From NCBI GenBank assembly GCA_036504535.1, contig DASXUY010000026.1, forward strand, positions 124,001 to 188,000: DNA of 64,000 nt, written 5' to 3'. A program made the translations under genes and the position numbers. Shown piece after piece: positions 18,763 through 27,220 of this stretch; the first letter of the stretch is position 1; the number at the start of each line of letters is the position of its first letter. Under the pieces are notes generated by a model. The model did no database searches, had not been told where the DNA came from, and was given only the letters and a program-made list of their open reading frames with translations. The stretch is from JARLGU01 sp036504535 (GTDB taxonomy: Bacteria > Armatimonadota > Armatimonadia > Armatimonadales > Capsulimonadaceae).

Positions 18763-20028
18763 CTAACCGAACATGCTGCGAACACTCAGGATACCATCCG
18801 CTAACGCATCGAGTTCCTGCTTCGTGTTGTACATCCCAAGCGAAGCGCGTACAGTTGACGTCACCCCGAACCGTTCCAGCACCGGATGGGCGCAATGCTT
18901 CCCCGTCCGCACTGCGATCCCCTCCATGTCGAGGAGGGTACCCATATCCTGGGCATGGATATCGTTCAAGACGAACGTCATCACACTCGCCTTTGTGGCC
19001 GAAGTGCCCAGTATCCGAAGACCGGGAATGCTAAGCAGCTTCTGCGTCCCATATTCTAGGAGGTCATGCTCGTAAGCGGCGATATTGTCCAGTCCAACCG
19101 CCGTCAGGTAGTCGATCGCAGCGCCGAGACCGATACCGCCCGCGATATTGGGCGTACCCGCTTCGAACTTGTAGGGGATATCATTGTAGGTGGTCTTAGC
19201 AAACGACACCGTCGCAATCATATCGCCGCCACCCTGATAGGGAGGCATGGCGTCCAATATCGACTTGCGCCCGCATAGCACGCCGGTCCCGGTTGGCCCG
19301 TAAAGCTTGTGACCAGAAAAGACTAGGAAGTCGGCGTCCAGCGCCTGCATATCAATCGCGATATGGTACGCCGACTGCGCAGCGTCGACAAGTACCGGAA
19401 CGCCTATCGAGTGCGCCGCGCGGATGATCTCCGCGACGGGCGTCACAGTGCCAAGCACGTTCGACATGTGGGTAATGCCAACAATCTTGGTTCGCTCATT
19501 CAAGCTATCGTAGAACGCCGAAAGGATCAGGTCGCCGTTGTCGTCCACTGGGATCGTCCGCAGAATAGCGCCCTTCTCGGCGCAGAGCATCTGCCACGGC
19601 ACGATATTGCAGTGATGCTCCATCTCAGAGACCAAGATCTCGTCGCCCGCGCCGATGTTCTGCCTGCCAAACGTTTGCGCGACCAGATTGACGCCTTCGG
19701 TGGCGTTGCGTACGAACACGACATCGTGCGACTCGCCTGCATTAAGGAAGCCGCGAACCTTATCGCGAGCACCTTCGTAAGCCTCGGTCGCGAGTTCGCC
19801 CAGCAGGTGCGATGCGCGGTGGATATTGGAGTTGTAACGCGTGTAGAAGTCCGACGTAGCATCGATCACCGACTGCGGCTTCTGAGTCGTGTTGGCGTTG
19901 TCGAGGTAGACCAGCGGCTTCCCGTGAACCGTCTGGCGAAGGATCGGGAAGTCTGCTCGAATAGCGTCAACATCGTATGAAGTTGTAAGCTCGACCTGCG
20001 ACATATTGGTGACGGTGAATCTTCTCAT
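18763..20028 (-). CDS. sufS: SufS cysteine desulfurase
   Basis: A 421-residue group II PLP-dependent cysteine desulfurase. The PLP lysine is in 'FSGHKLYGPTGTGVL', the N-terminal 'YLDNANTTQKP' and 'EHHCNIVPWQ' are typical, and the active-site Cys is in 'RTGKHCAHPVLERF' near residue 367. The ATG at 20028 has GAGGGG at ideal spacing, supplied by a C/G-rich repeat that fills the gap after sufD. A second ATG eight codons later is where the conserved protein begins, but it has no ribosome binding site. Confidence 0.95.
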   Translation of the reverse strand: MRRFTVTNMSQVELTTSYDVDAIRADFPILRQTVHGKPLVYLDNANTTQKPQSVIDATSDFYTRYNSNIHRASHLLGELATEAYEGARDKVRGFLNAGESHDVVFVRNATEGVNLVAQTFGRQNIGAGDEILVSEMEHHCNIVPWQMLCAEKGAILRTIPVDDNGDLILSAFYDSLNERTKIVGITHMSNVLGTVTPVAEIIRAAHSIGVPVLVDAAQSAYHIAIDMQALDADFLVFSGHKLYGPTGTGVLCGRKSILDAMPPYQGGGDMIATVSFAKTTYNDIPYKFEAGTPNIAGGIGLGAAIDYLTAVGLDNIAAYEHDLLEYGTQKLLSIPGLRILGTSATKASVMTFVLNDIHAQDMGTLLDMEGIAVRTGKHCAHPVLERFGVTSTVRASLGMYNTKQELDALADGILSVRSMFG

Positions 20029-20087
20029 GTTCCCCCTCGCCTTTCCAAGGAGAGGGGGCTAGGGGGTGAGGTGATCTCTCCCCCACC
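20029..20087. repeat. C/G-rich palindromic repeat between sufD and sufS
   Basis: Contains CCCCCTCGCC...AAGGAGAGGGGG and then CTAGGGGGTGAGGTGAT and CTCCCCCACCCT, able to form two hairpins. It shares the CTCACCCCCNAGCCCC-type core of the 2019-2138 inverted repeat. It provides the sufS ribosome binding site and may lower read-through or stabilise the upstream message. Confidence 0.55.
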
Positions 20088-21425
20088 CTACCTAGCGATA
20101 CCTTGTAGTGCGCCTTCGGTAAAGAGCGCTTCATCGAGACGGCGGCGAACAGGTTCGATCGTGATACGGTTGACGATGTCGGCGGCGAACGCATACACCA
20201 TCAGGCTGCGCGCGTCGGCCTCGCCGATACCGCGTGTGCGCAGATAGAAGATCGCCTCTTCGTCAGACTGACCGACTGTCGCGCCGTGAGTGCATCGGAC
20301 ATCGTCGGCGAAGATCTCAAGCTGAGGCTTGGTGTCGATTGTGGCTTCCTTCGACAACAGAAGCGTCTTGTTGGTCTGTTTGGCGTCGGTCTTTTGAGCG
20401 TCCGGGCGCACCATGATCTTGCCGTTGAACACTCCGCGAGACTGTCCGTCCAGAATGCCCTTATAGATCTCGTGGCTCTCGCAGTGCGGCTGAGCGTGGT
20501 CGATAAATGTGTGGTTGTCCACCAACTGCTTGTCGCGGCCCATGTAGAGCCCGTTCAGCGTGCAGACGATGCCCTCGCCGCCTAGATGGGCGTTGAAATT
20601 GTTGCGCACCAGGAGGCCGCCGAGCGTGATATTGTGCGACGTGAACGTGGCCGAGCGCTCAATATCGATCTGCGTCGTCGCGATATGCTGCGCCTGAGCG
20701 CCTTCGCGGGTCAGCTTGTTGTGCTCGATATTGGCATTGGCTGCGATGTAGAACTCAGTGACGGCGTTGGTAAAGTACAGCTCGCCGGACGATCCCGCGA
20801 AGCTCTCGACAACCATCGCCTGGCTGCTCTCACCGGCAACCACGAGGGTACGCGGATAAGTAACCGCCGCCTCAGCGCCGCCGCTGGAAAGGTAAAGAAT
20901 ATGGATAGGCTCGTCGACGACAGCGTTCTTAGGCAGAAGGACATAAGCGCCGTCATGAAAGAATGCGGTATTGAGCGCAGGGAACGCCAGGCCATCGACC
21001 TCGGCGATCCCGCCGAGCTTGCCTTCAACGGCCAAAGGGTCTTCCTGCAGCAGTTCGGCCAGACTCCCGATGCGGACACCGGACGGCAGCGGCAGGATGG
21101 TCGACAGCGTCGGAGCAAACTTGCCATCGATGAAGACAAGCTGATGCGCCTTGAGGTCGCCGAATGTGTAGTCGATCACATCGTGCAAATGCGGCGTCGC
21201 CGACACACCATAGCCAGCCAGCTTGAACGGTGTCTCAACAACTCGGGGAATGGGCGTGTAGCGCCATTCTTCGTGGCGACGAGTCGGAAGGCCAGCCTCG
21301 GTGAACGCCGCAATGGACCGTCGTCGCAGGCTCGTCAGCCACTTCGGCGCGACGACAGCTCGCACCGCGTCCAGAGCTTCGAAGTCTTCGGCATAGTTGC
21401 CGGTTGTCTCTAATGTTTGTGTCAT
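20088..21425 (-). CDS. sufD: SufD Fe-S scaffold subunit
   Basis: A 445-residue SUF scaffold subunit that partners SufB and SufC. It starts 'RRRSIAAFTEAGLPTRRHEEWRYTP', shown by the SufD-type 'TRRHEEWRYTP' (~50-60), and contains the beta-helix core with 'CTLNGLYMGRDKQLVDNHTFI' read in parts ('GLYMGRDKQLVDNHT', 'DHAQPHCESHEIYKGILDG'). 'EIFADDVRCTHGATVGQSD' holds the conserved Cys-Thr-His-Gly near residue 375. The start lies 7 bp after sufC. Confidence 0.93.
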   Translation of the reverse strand: MTQTLETTGNYAEDFEALDAVRAVVAPKWLTSLRRRSIAAFTEAGLPTRRHEEWRYTPIPRVVETPFKLAGYGVSATPHLHDVIDYTFGDLKAHQLVFIDGKFAPTLSTILPLPSGVRIGSLAELLQEDPLAVEGKLGGIAEVDGLAFPALNTAFFHDGAYVLLPKNAVVDEPIHILYLSSGGAEAAVTYPRTLVVAGESSQAMVVESFAGSSGELYFTNAVTEFYIAANANIEHNKLTREGAQAQHIATTQIDIERSATFTSHNITLGGLLVRNNFNAHLGGEGIVCTLNGLYMGRDKQLVDNHTFIDHAQPHCESHEIYKGILDGQSRGVFNGKIMVRPDAQKTDAKQTNKTLLLSKEATIDTKPQLEIFADDVRCTHGATVGQSDEEAIFYLRTRGIGEADARSLMVYAFAADIVNRITIEPVRRRLDEALFTEGALQGIAR

Positions 21426-21432
21426 TGCAGCC

Positions 21433-22197
21433 TTACCGAGCTCCTACGGGCTCAGCGCCTTCGAGCAGCCAGTCGTAGCCGCGCTCTTCGAGCTCAAGCG
21501 CAAGCTCTTTGCCGCCGGACTTGATGATACGGCCCTTCGCCAGTACGTGGACGAAGTCGGGCACGATATAGTTGAGCAGGCGCTGGTAGTGAGTGACGAC
21601 AACCACCGCGCGGTCCGGCGTGCGGAGCGCGTTCACGCCATCTGCCACCGACTTGAGCGCGTCGATATCGAGACCAGAGTCGGTCTCGTCCAGGATGGCA
21701 AGCTTCGGGTCGAGAACGGCCATTTGGAAGATCTCGTTGCGCTTCTTTTCGCCTCCCGAGAAGCCTTCGTTGACCGGTCGGTTGAGCAGGCTTTGATCGA
21801 TGTGAAGGATCTTAAGCTTCTGGCGAACCAGCTTAAGGAACTCCATAGCATCGAGCTCGTCCTCGCCGCGATGTTTGCGAATCGCATTGAGAGCGGCCTT
21901 GAGGAAGTAGGTGTTGTTGACGCCCGGGATCTCGACAGGGTACTGAAAAGCCAGGAACACACCCTCGCGCGCTCGCTCTTCGGGTCCGAGGTCGAGCAAG
22001 TCGGCACCGTTGAATGTGACCGTACCGTCGGTCACCTCATACGAGTCCCGGCCCGCGAGGACGCCAGCCAGGGTGCTCTTACCAGACCCATTCGGCCCCA
22101 TGATGGCATGGACCTCGCCAGGGTTGACCTGAAGATCGATCCCGCGGAGGATCTCCTTCTCTTCGACGCGTGCATGTAGGTTTTTGATTGTTAGCAT
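21433..22197 (-). CDS. sufC: SufC ATPase of the Fe-S scaffold
   Basis: A 254-residue ABC-type ATPase that drives the SufBCD scaffold. Walker A is 'GPNGSGKSTLAGVLAG' (~34-49), the signature is 'FSGGEKKRNEIFQM' and Walker B 'LAILDETDSGLDIDAL'. It follows sufB after an unusual 137 bp structured spacer and has no obvious ribosome binding site; a perfect 14 bp palindrome (22203-22216) ends six bases before the start codon. Confidence 0.95.
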   Translation of the reverse strand: MLTIKNLHARVEEKEILRGIDLQVNPGEVHAIMGPNGSGKSTLAGVLAGRDSYEVTDGTVTFNGADLLDLGPEERAREGVFLAFQYPVEIPGVNNTYFLKAALNAIRKHRGEDELDAMEFLKLVRQKLKILHIDQSLLNRPVNEGFSGGEKKRNEIFQMAVLDPKLAILDETDSGLDIDALKSVADGVNALRTPDRAVVVVTHYQRLLNYIVPDFVHVLAKGRIIKSGGKELALELEERGYDWLLEGAEPVGAR

Positions 22198-22202
22198 AAT
22201 TT

Positions 22203-22318
22203 TCAGAGCGCTCTGAGGCCGCGCGGGCCATTGTTATATCGCTTCGCGGCTAAGCACGAAAAGCTGAGTGCGTCCATCGCTGAGCGGAGCGAAGTTTATA
22301 AAAATCGCCCGCGCGGCC
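22203..22318 (-). other. structured spacer between sufB and sufC
   Basis: Outer arms GGCCGCGCGGGC (22217-22228) and GCCCGCGCGGCC (22307-22318) are perfect 12 bp reverse complements. Inner arms CTTCGC/GCGAAG (22242-22247, 22289-22294) nest inside. A separate palindrome TCAGAGCGCTCTGA (22203-22216) lies next to sufC. The transcript could fold into a long hairpin that protects the sufB 3' end or limits read-through and sufC translation. No T-run follows the outer arm on the coding strand. Confidence 0.6.
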
Positions 22319-22334
22319 CTGGAGCGCATCCTCA

Positions 22335-23777
22335 TTAACCGACGCTTCCTTCGAGGCTGACACCGAGGAGCTTCTGCGCTTCGACGGCGAACTCCATGGG
22401 GAGCTCGCGGAAGACTTCTTTGCAGAAACCGTTGACGATCATATTGATAGCGTCCTCGGTGGCGATGCCGCGCTGGTTGCAGTAGAAAATCTGGTCTTCC
22501 CCGATCTTCGAGGTGGACGCTTCGTGCTCCACCTTGGCGGTCGGGTTCCTGACCTCAATGTACGGGAACGTGTGCGCGCCGCACTTGTCGCCAAGGAGCA
22601 GCGAGTCGCACTGCGAGTAGTTGCGAGCGTTATCGGCGCCAGGGTTAACGCGGACGAGGCCGCGATACGTGTTCTGGCCCTTGCCAGCAGAGATACCCTT
22701 CGAGACGATAGTGCTTCGCGTGTTCTTCCCGATATGGATCATCTTGGTGCCCGTATCGGCCTGCTGCATGTTATTCGTAAGCGCGACGGAGTAGAACTCG
22801 CCGACGGAGTCGTCACCTTGAAGGATGCACGACGGGTACTTCCAGGTGATCGACGAGCCGGTTTCAACCTGGGTCCACGAGATCTTGGCCTTTTCGGCGC
22901 ACTTGCCACGCTTGGTCACGAAGTTGTAGATACCGCCCTTGCCATTCTTGTCGCCGGGGTACCAGTTCTGCACTGTCGAGTACTTGATGGTCGCGCCCTT
23001 AAGTGCGACGAGCTCAACCACGGCGGCGTGAAGCTGGTTTTCGTCGCGCATCGGCGCAGTGCAGCCTTCGAGGTAGCTCACCTGAGCGCCTTCGTCGGCG
23101 ATCAGGAGGGTACGCTCAAACTGGCCCGTGTTGGAGGCGTTGATGCGGAAATAGGTAGACAGCTCCATCGGGCACTTGACGCCCTTGGGGACGTAGCAGA
23201 ACGAACCATCGGTAAAGACCGCTGTATTTAGCGTCGCGTAGTAGTTGTCCGAGTAAGGCACAATCGACCCGATATACTGGCGGACCAGCTCGGGATGCTC
23301 CCGGATTGCTTCGGACATGGAGCAGAAGATAACACCCATTTCGGCGAGCTTGTCTTTGAATGTGGTGGCGACGGACACGCTGTCAAAGACGGCGTCAACG
23401 GCAACGTTCGATAGGCGCTTCTGCTCATCGAGCGAGATACCGAGCTTGTTGAACGTGTCTAGCAGCTCCGGATCAACCTCGTCGAGGCTTGAGAGCTGCT
23501 TTTTGGGCTTGGGAGCCGAGTAATAGATGATGTCCTGGAAATTGATGGGCGGGAACGTAACGTTTTCCCAGTGTGGCTGCTCCATTGTGAGCCAATGGCG
23601 AAACGCCTTCAAGCGCCACTCAAGCATCCACTCGGGCTCGTCCTTTTTGGCGGAAATGGTGCGGATGACGTCTTCATTCAGCCCCGGCGGAACGGTATCG
23701 GCGTCCATCTCCGTGACGAAGCCGTATTTGTATTCCTTGTTGGCTAGCTCTTCAATAGTTTCAGTCGAAGTCGACAT
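22335..23777 (-). CDS. sufB: SufB Fe-S scaffold subunit
   Basis: A 480-residue SUF scaffold subunit; first gene of the operon. Conserved blocks include 'EYKYGFVTEMDADTVPPGL', 'EPEWMLEWRLKAFRHW', 'LEGCTAPMRDENQLHAAVVE', 'QNWYPGDKNGKGGIYNFVTK' (both in SufB, not SufD) and C-terminal 'NQRGIATEDAINMIVNGF'. The start is the ATG at 23777 behind GAGGAC; the frame extends 11 codons upstream without family similarity. Its promoter and a palindrome resembling an IscR/Rrf2 site lie 115-165 bp upstream. Confidence 0.95.
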   Translation of the reverse strand: MSTSTETIEELANKEYKYGFVTEMDADTVPPGLNEDVIRTISAKKDEPEWMLEWRLKAFRHWLTMEQPHWENVTFPPINFQDIIYYSAPKPKKQLSSLDEVDPELLDTFNKLGISLDEQKRLSNVAVDAVFDSVSVATTFKDKLAEMGVIFCSMSEAIREHPELVRQYIGSIVPYSDNYYATLNTAVFTDGSFCYVPKGVKCPMELSTYFRINASNTGQFERTLLIADEGAQVSYLEGCTAPMRDENQLHAAVVELVALKGATIKYSTVQNWYPGDKNGKGGIYNFVTKRGKCAEKAKISWTQVETGSSITWKYPSCILQGDDSVGEFYSVALTNNMQQADTGTKMIHIGKNTRSTIVSKGISAGKGQNTYRGLVRVNPGADNARNYSQCDSLLLGDKCGAHTFPYIEVRNPTAKVEHEASTSKIGEDQIFYCNQRGIATEDAINMIVNGFCKEVFRELPMEFAVEAQKLLGVSLEGSVG

Positions 23778-23891
23778 GCTTGTCCTCACCACCAGGCTCA
23801 ACCTGGACACTTTTGCAGCTCGATAATCTTGTACTAAACCGTTGTTCGGAACAGTTATTATTTAACAACTTCATTCCGACCATTCAGGTCT

Positions 23892-23942
23892 CCGACTAGT
23901 TTAGTCGGTATTAGTATACCACTTCGCAGAGACGCGGCGCAA
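23892..23942 (-). promoter_or_regulatory. suf operon promoter with IscR/Rrf2-like operator
   Basis: On the minus strand: -35 TTGCGC (23937-23942), 18 bp spacer, -10 TATACT (23913-23918). Over the expected start lies the perfect interrupted palindrome CCGACTA-AAC-TAGTCGG (23892-23908), preceded by AATA. The arrangement resembles GACT...AGTC sites bound by Rrf2-family Fe-S sensors such as IscR. No Rrf2-family gene is present in the window. The assignment is inferred. Confidence 0.6.
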
Positions 23943-24409
23943 GCGCGGTCGCTTGGGTCACGCTTGTAGAGAGCGGGAACGTCGGTATAAACAGTCGAAT
24001 CGGGGATGGGGTTCCCGCAAGGGAAGACAACGGCCTGCCTCAGAATCATTGCGGGAAGTGCTTCGTATACATACGTTCGCTATCGAAAGGCAGTGCGCCG
24101 CTCGCGATGCGGCCTTGTTCACGCCATAATAGCCACCGCGCACCTGAAGTCATTCCGTCCCCCAGCCGGATTGGTTTGAGCGAATAGCAGTTGCAGGATT
24201 CAAGGGCACTTTTACGACATCGCTTAACAGAACGAGCCACATCGCGGCAGTTACCCCCGAGTTTTGGCGGATGTGATGTCCGACCACTGCTTTCCATCGA
24301 TTTGAGGCCACAGGGTCGTGGCCGGATTCGCCCTCGAGCGACGAGACACAACAAAGGCCGCATCCACACCTCCTGGGAGATGCGAATACGGCCCTTGAAC
24401 TATGTTCCA
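23943..24409. other. gene-free stretch upstream of suf promoter
   Basis: No credible gene or RNA. A portion near 24255-24290 (GAGTTTTGGCGGATGTGATG and TCCGACCACT) resembles sequence at about 39325-39357, so decayed repeat material seems to make up part of it. Confidence 0.4.
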
Positions 24410-24480
24410 GCGTCGGCGAGACGCGCTTCGCGCGGCCCATCCGGCTCGTTCCTCGCCACCTTCCCAAACGGGAAGGAAAC
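24410..24480 (+). repeat. double-hairpin repeat, copy D
   Basis: CCCATCCG at 24436-24443, then CCACC and the hairpin CCTTCCC-AAAC-GGGAAGG (24459-24476) followed by AAAC. The upstream stem is re-arranged: GGCGAG (about 24415) pairs with CTCGCC just before the second hairpin. Member of a family also at 36961, 41590, 43751 and 47718. Confidence 0.65.
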
Positions 24481-24570
24481 AGGTTGTCGCTACACGCTGT
24501 ACGATCAGACAAAGCGCGACGATCACGCTTACAACGAGTCTAATATTCCGAAGGTCGAACTATCCAACCC

Positions 24571-27072
24571 CTACCCCTGATCGCGGCGGTCGCGGGCTAC
24601 GCGGACGGGGATCTTGCGGCCTCGGAAGCGGACGTTGCCTAGGGTTTCTACGACGGCGTCTACTTGCGCTGCGGGGACTTCCACGAGGGCTGTTTTGTCG
24701 AGGATGTCGATGGCGCCGATGTCGCGACCGCTCATGCCTAGCTCACGGAGCAGGACGCCGACGATGTCGCCGGGGCGGAGGCCTTCGAAGCGGCCAGCAC
24801 CGATGAGAACGCGGACCATGCCGGTTTCGGTGCGGTCTTCCTGCTTGGACACGGCAGCGTCGATCTCTTCGGGAGTGGTCGACCAGCTCTTCCAGAGCAT
24901 CTTGAGCGCAGCGGCAGCGACATCCGACGGGTCGTGGATGTCGGAGAGGTGCGAGACGATGTCGAGGTACGCCGAGTAGTCGGCGGCATCGAGCGTCTCG
25001 GTGAGCGCTTCAACGAACCGCTCTCGGCGGCGCGACGCGATGTCGGCGGACGTTGGTACGCGCGCCGGGGTCATCTTGACGCCGATCTGCTGCTCGATGA
25101 AGTAGAGCTGGCGCCGCTGACGAGGCTCGACAAGCGTGATAGCGTCGCCGGACCGGCCCGCGCGGCCGGTTCGACCGATACGGTGGATATACTGCTCGAC
25201 GTCCCAGGGGATATCGTAGTTGATGACGTGCGTCACGGTGTCAATATCGAGACCGCGAGCGGCGACATCGGTGGCGATCAGCAAATCGGCGTGGCCGTCC
25301 TTGAAGCGTTTGAGCACACGCTCGCGCTCAGTTTGCCCCATGTCACCGTTGAGCGACTCGGCGGCGTAACCGCGCACTCGGAGCGCTTCGGCAAGCTCTT
25401 CGGTTTCGAGACGCGTGCGGCAGAAGACAATGGTCGGGCCAGGTGTTTCCATGTCGAGGACACGAGCGAGGGCGTCCTTCTTCTTCCCAGGGACGACATC
25501 GTAATAGGTCTGCTTGGTCGTATCGACCGTGCGGCGCTTGGTTTCGATTTGAACCCGCGCCGGATTGGTCAGGTACTTCTTCGAAAGACCGAGGACACGG
25601 TCCTGCATCGTGGCCGAGAACAGCGCGGTTTGGCGCTGGTCGGGAAGTGCGGAAAGGATGCCTTCGACCTCTTCGAGGAAGCCAAGGGCCAGCATTTCGT
25701 CGGCTTCGTCGAGGATACAGAGCTTGACCGAAGCCAAGCTGAGCGTCTCACGTCGCATGTGGTCGAGAACTCGTCCGGGCGTTCCAACGACAATCTGCGC
25801 ACCGTTCTTCAGCGCGCGGAACTGGCGGTCGATGGGCTGTCCGCCGTAGACGGCGGTCACTCGGACGCCAGCGCTCCCGGCAAAAGCCTGGATCTCGGCG
25901 GCTACCTGGATGGCGAGTTCGCGGGTGGGGGCGAGGATAATGACCTGCGTGTTCCAGTCGGTATTGTCTACCAATTGGATCGCGGGCAGGGCGAACGCCG
26001 CCGTCTTGCCGGTACCGGTTTGCGCTTGCCCAATGAGGTCACGGCCAGTGAGCAGGATCGGGATCGCACCGGCCTGGATTGGAGTAGGCGATTCGTAGCC
26101 AGCCTTAACGACCGCAGCCATCATCATATCGCTGAGGCCAAGGCCCTCAAACCCTTGACCAGGGCGAAGCACTTCTTCTTCGGGGGCGGTCGGCTCGATG
26201 GTCTCTGCAACCTCTGCGGCAACGGCTACTGGTTCAGCAACGACTTCCGGCGCTGCTTTTTTAACGCGGGACACTTTTGGCTTGGCGACTACCTCGGCAG
26301 ACGTTTCAACCACGGGTGCAACTTCAGCATTCTCGACGGGTGCTTTGGCGGCAGCTGTCTTTCGAACCTTAGGCGCGACGGCGGCTACTTCCGGCTCGAC
26401 AGCGGCGATTGGCTTTGCGACAACTGCTTCGACTTCGACCGGTGTCTCTGCGACAGGCTTTGGCGCGGTCTTTGGCACGTACGGCGCGGCAGGCGGCATC
26501 GGAGTGAACGACGCTCGCGGAGCTAGCGGTTTGCGCACAGGCGCGGCCTTTTGCTCATACGGCGCGGTTGATGGCACAAACGGAGCGCGCGGCGGGAACG
26601 GCTTGCGTGGCTGGGCACCTCGGGAGTCGAACGGCGCCTGGTACGACCCAGGGCCATTGCCAGAGCCGCGGGTTCCGCGAATCTTGCTGGTGCGAGGCTC
26701 GTCGAACTCGACGGGAACTTCTCGCTTGCGAGGCTTTGGCGCTGCATCGTCGGTTTTCGCGACAGGCGGCTTGGCGGACTTTCCACCGGGCGGATTGCCA
26801 GCCTTCTTAGCAGCGGCATCGCGAATCGATTCACGCATGGCACGGACTGCGGGGGGCTCGTTGGCCCATCGCTTCTTAATTCGTCGTTCGGCTTCATCAG
26901 GAAGCTCAAAATCTGGTTTTCGCGGGTCGGACGCAGCCGACCGATCGTCGCCAGGCCGGGCAAAGTCGGAGGGTCCTCCCTTGCGATGGGGCTTTGCGGC
27001 GCGATTGTCAGCGGTGAATGGTCGTCCAGGCCGCTGCGGTTGTCGGTCAGAATTGCGTTTCGGTTTAGGCAT
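24571..27072 (-). CDS. DEAD-box RNA helicase with long low-complexity N-terminus (DeaD/CsdA-like)
   Basis: An 833-residue ATP-dependent RNA helicase. Residues 1-310 are low-complexity, rich in Pro, Lys, Ala and Val with repeated 'VVAKP'-like and 'PFPPRAPF'-like patches, probably disordered. The helicase core (~315-690) has 'PTPIQAGAIPILL', 'AQTGTGKTAAF', 'PTRELAIQ', 'DEADEML', 'SAT' and 'HRIGRTGRAGRSGDA'. The last ~75 residues resemble the DbpA-type RNA-binding fold ('VRVLIGAGRFEGLRPGDIVG'). Such proteins unwind rRNA or cold-stabilised mRNA. The N-terminal extension is unusual, since in most DeaD proteins the helicase core starts near residue 1. A stem-loop lies upstream at 27117-27164. Confidence 0.9.
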   Translation of the reverse strand: MPKPKRNSDRQPQRPGRPFTADNRAAKPHRKGGPSDFARPGDDRSAASDPRKPDFELPDEAERRIKKRWANEPPAVRAMRESIRDAAAKKAGNPPGGKSAKPPVAKTDDAAPKPRKREVPVEFDEPRTSKIRGTRGSGNGPGSYQAPFDSRGAQPRKPFPPRAPFVPSTAPYEQKAAPVRKPLAPRASFTPMPPAAPYVPKTAPKPVAETPVEVEAVVAKPIAAVEPEVAAVAPKVRKTAAAKAPVENAEVAPVVETSAEVVAKPKVSRVKKAAPEVVAEPVAVAAEVAETIEPTAPEEEVLRPGQGFEGLGLSDMMMAAVVKAGYESPTPIQAGAIPILLTGRDLIGQAQTGTGKTAAFALPAIQLVDNTDWNTQVIILAPTRELAIQVAAEIQAFAGSAGVRVTAVYGGQPIDRQFRALKNGAQIVVGTPGRVLDHMRRETLSLASVKLCILDEADEMLALGFLEEVEGILSALPDQRQTALFSATMQDRVLGLSKKYLTNPARVQIETKRRTVDTTKQTYYDVVPGKKKDALARVLDMETPGPTIVFCRTRLETEELAEALRVRGYAAESLNGDMGQTERERVLKRFKDGHADLLIATDVAARGLDIDTVTHVINYDIPWDVEQYIHRIGRTGRAGRSGDAITLVEPRQRRQLYFIEQQIGVKMTPARVPTSADIASRRRERFVEALTETLDAADYSAYLDIVSHLSDIHDPSDVAAAALKMLWKSWSTTPEEIDAAVSKQEDRTETGMVRVLIGAGRFEGLRPGDIVGVLLRELGMSGRDIGAIDILDKTALVEVPAAQVDAVVETLGNVRFRGRKIPVRVARDRRDQG

Positions 27073-27116
27073 AGGCGCTTATGGTACCCGAAACGGCAAG
27101 GACACGCGACGAAACG

Positions 27117-27164
27117 AGGCACCTATCGCGTCGTCATTTTAACGAAAAGGGACGATAGATGCCT
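27117..27164 (-). other. stem-loop in the leader of the DEAD-box helicase gene
   Basis: AGGCATCTATCG pairs with CGATAGGTGCCT (27117-27128 and 27153-27164 on the plus strand, one mismatch) around a 24-base loop. It lies between the Gfo/Idh stop and the helicase start on the same strand. It could shape the helicase 5' leader, as cold-shock helicase leaders often do, or simply assist termination. Confidence 0.4.
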
Positions 27165-27189
27165 CATTGCGACCGTTTAGTCGATTTCG

Positions 27190-27212
27190 AAAACACCATT
27201 TAGCCAATGGTG
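27190..27212 (-). terminator. rho-independent terminator of the Gfo/Idh gene
   Basis: On the minus strand CACCATT-GGCTA-AATGGTG is followed by TTTTCG, nine bases after the stop codon at 27221. Perfect 7 bp stem with a short T-run. Confidence 0.65.
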
Positions 27213-27220
27213 AACTGGCG

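Noticed and set aside
24934..26526. 530-codon frame opposite the DEAD-box helicase
   Set aside because: Antisense shadow of a certain gene; repetitive composition reflects the helicase's low-complexity region.
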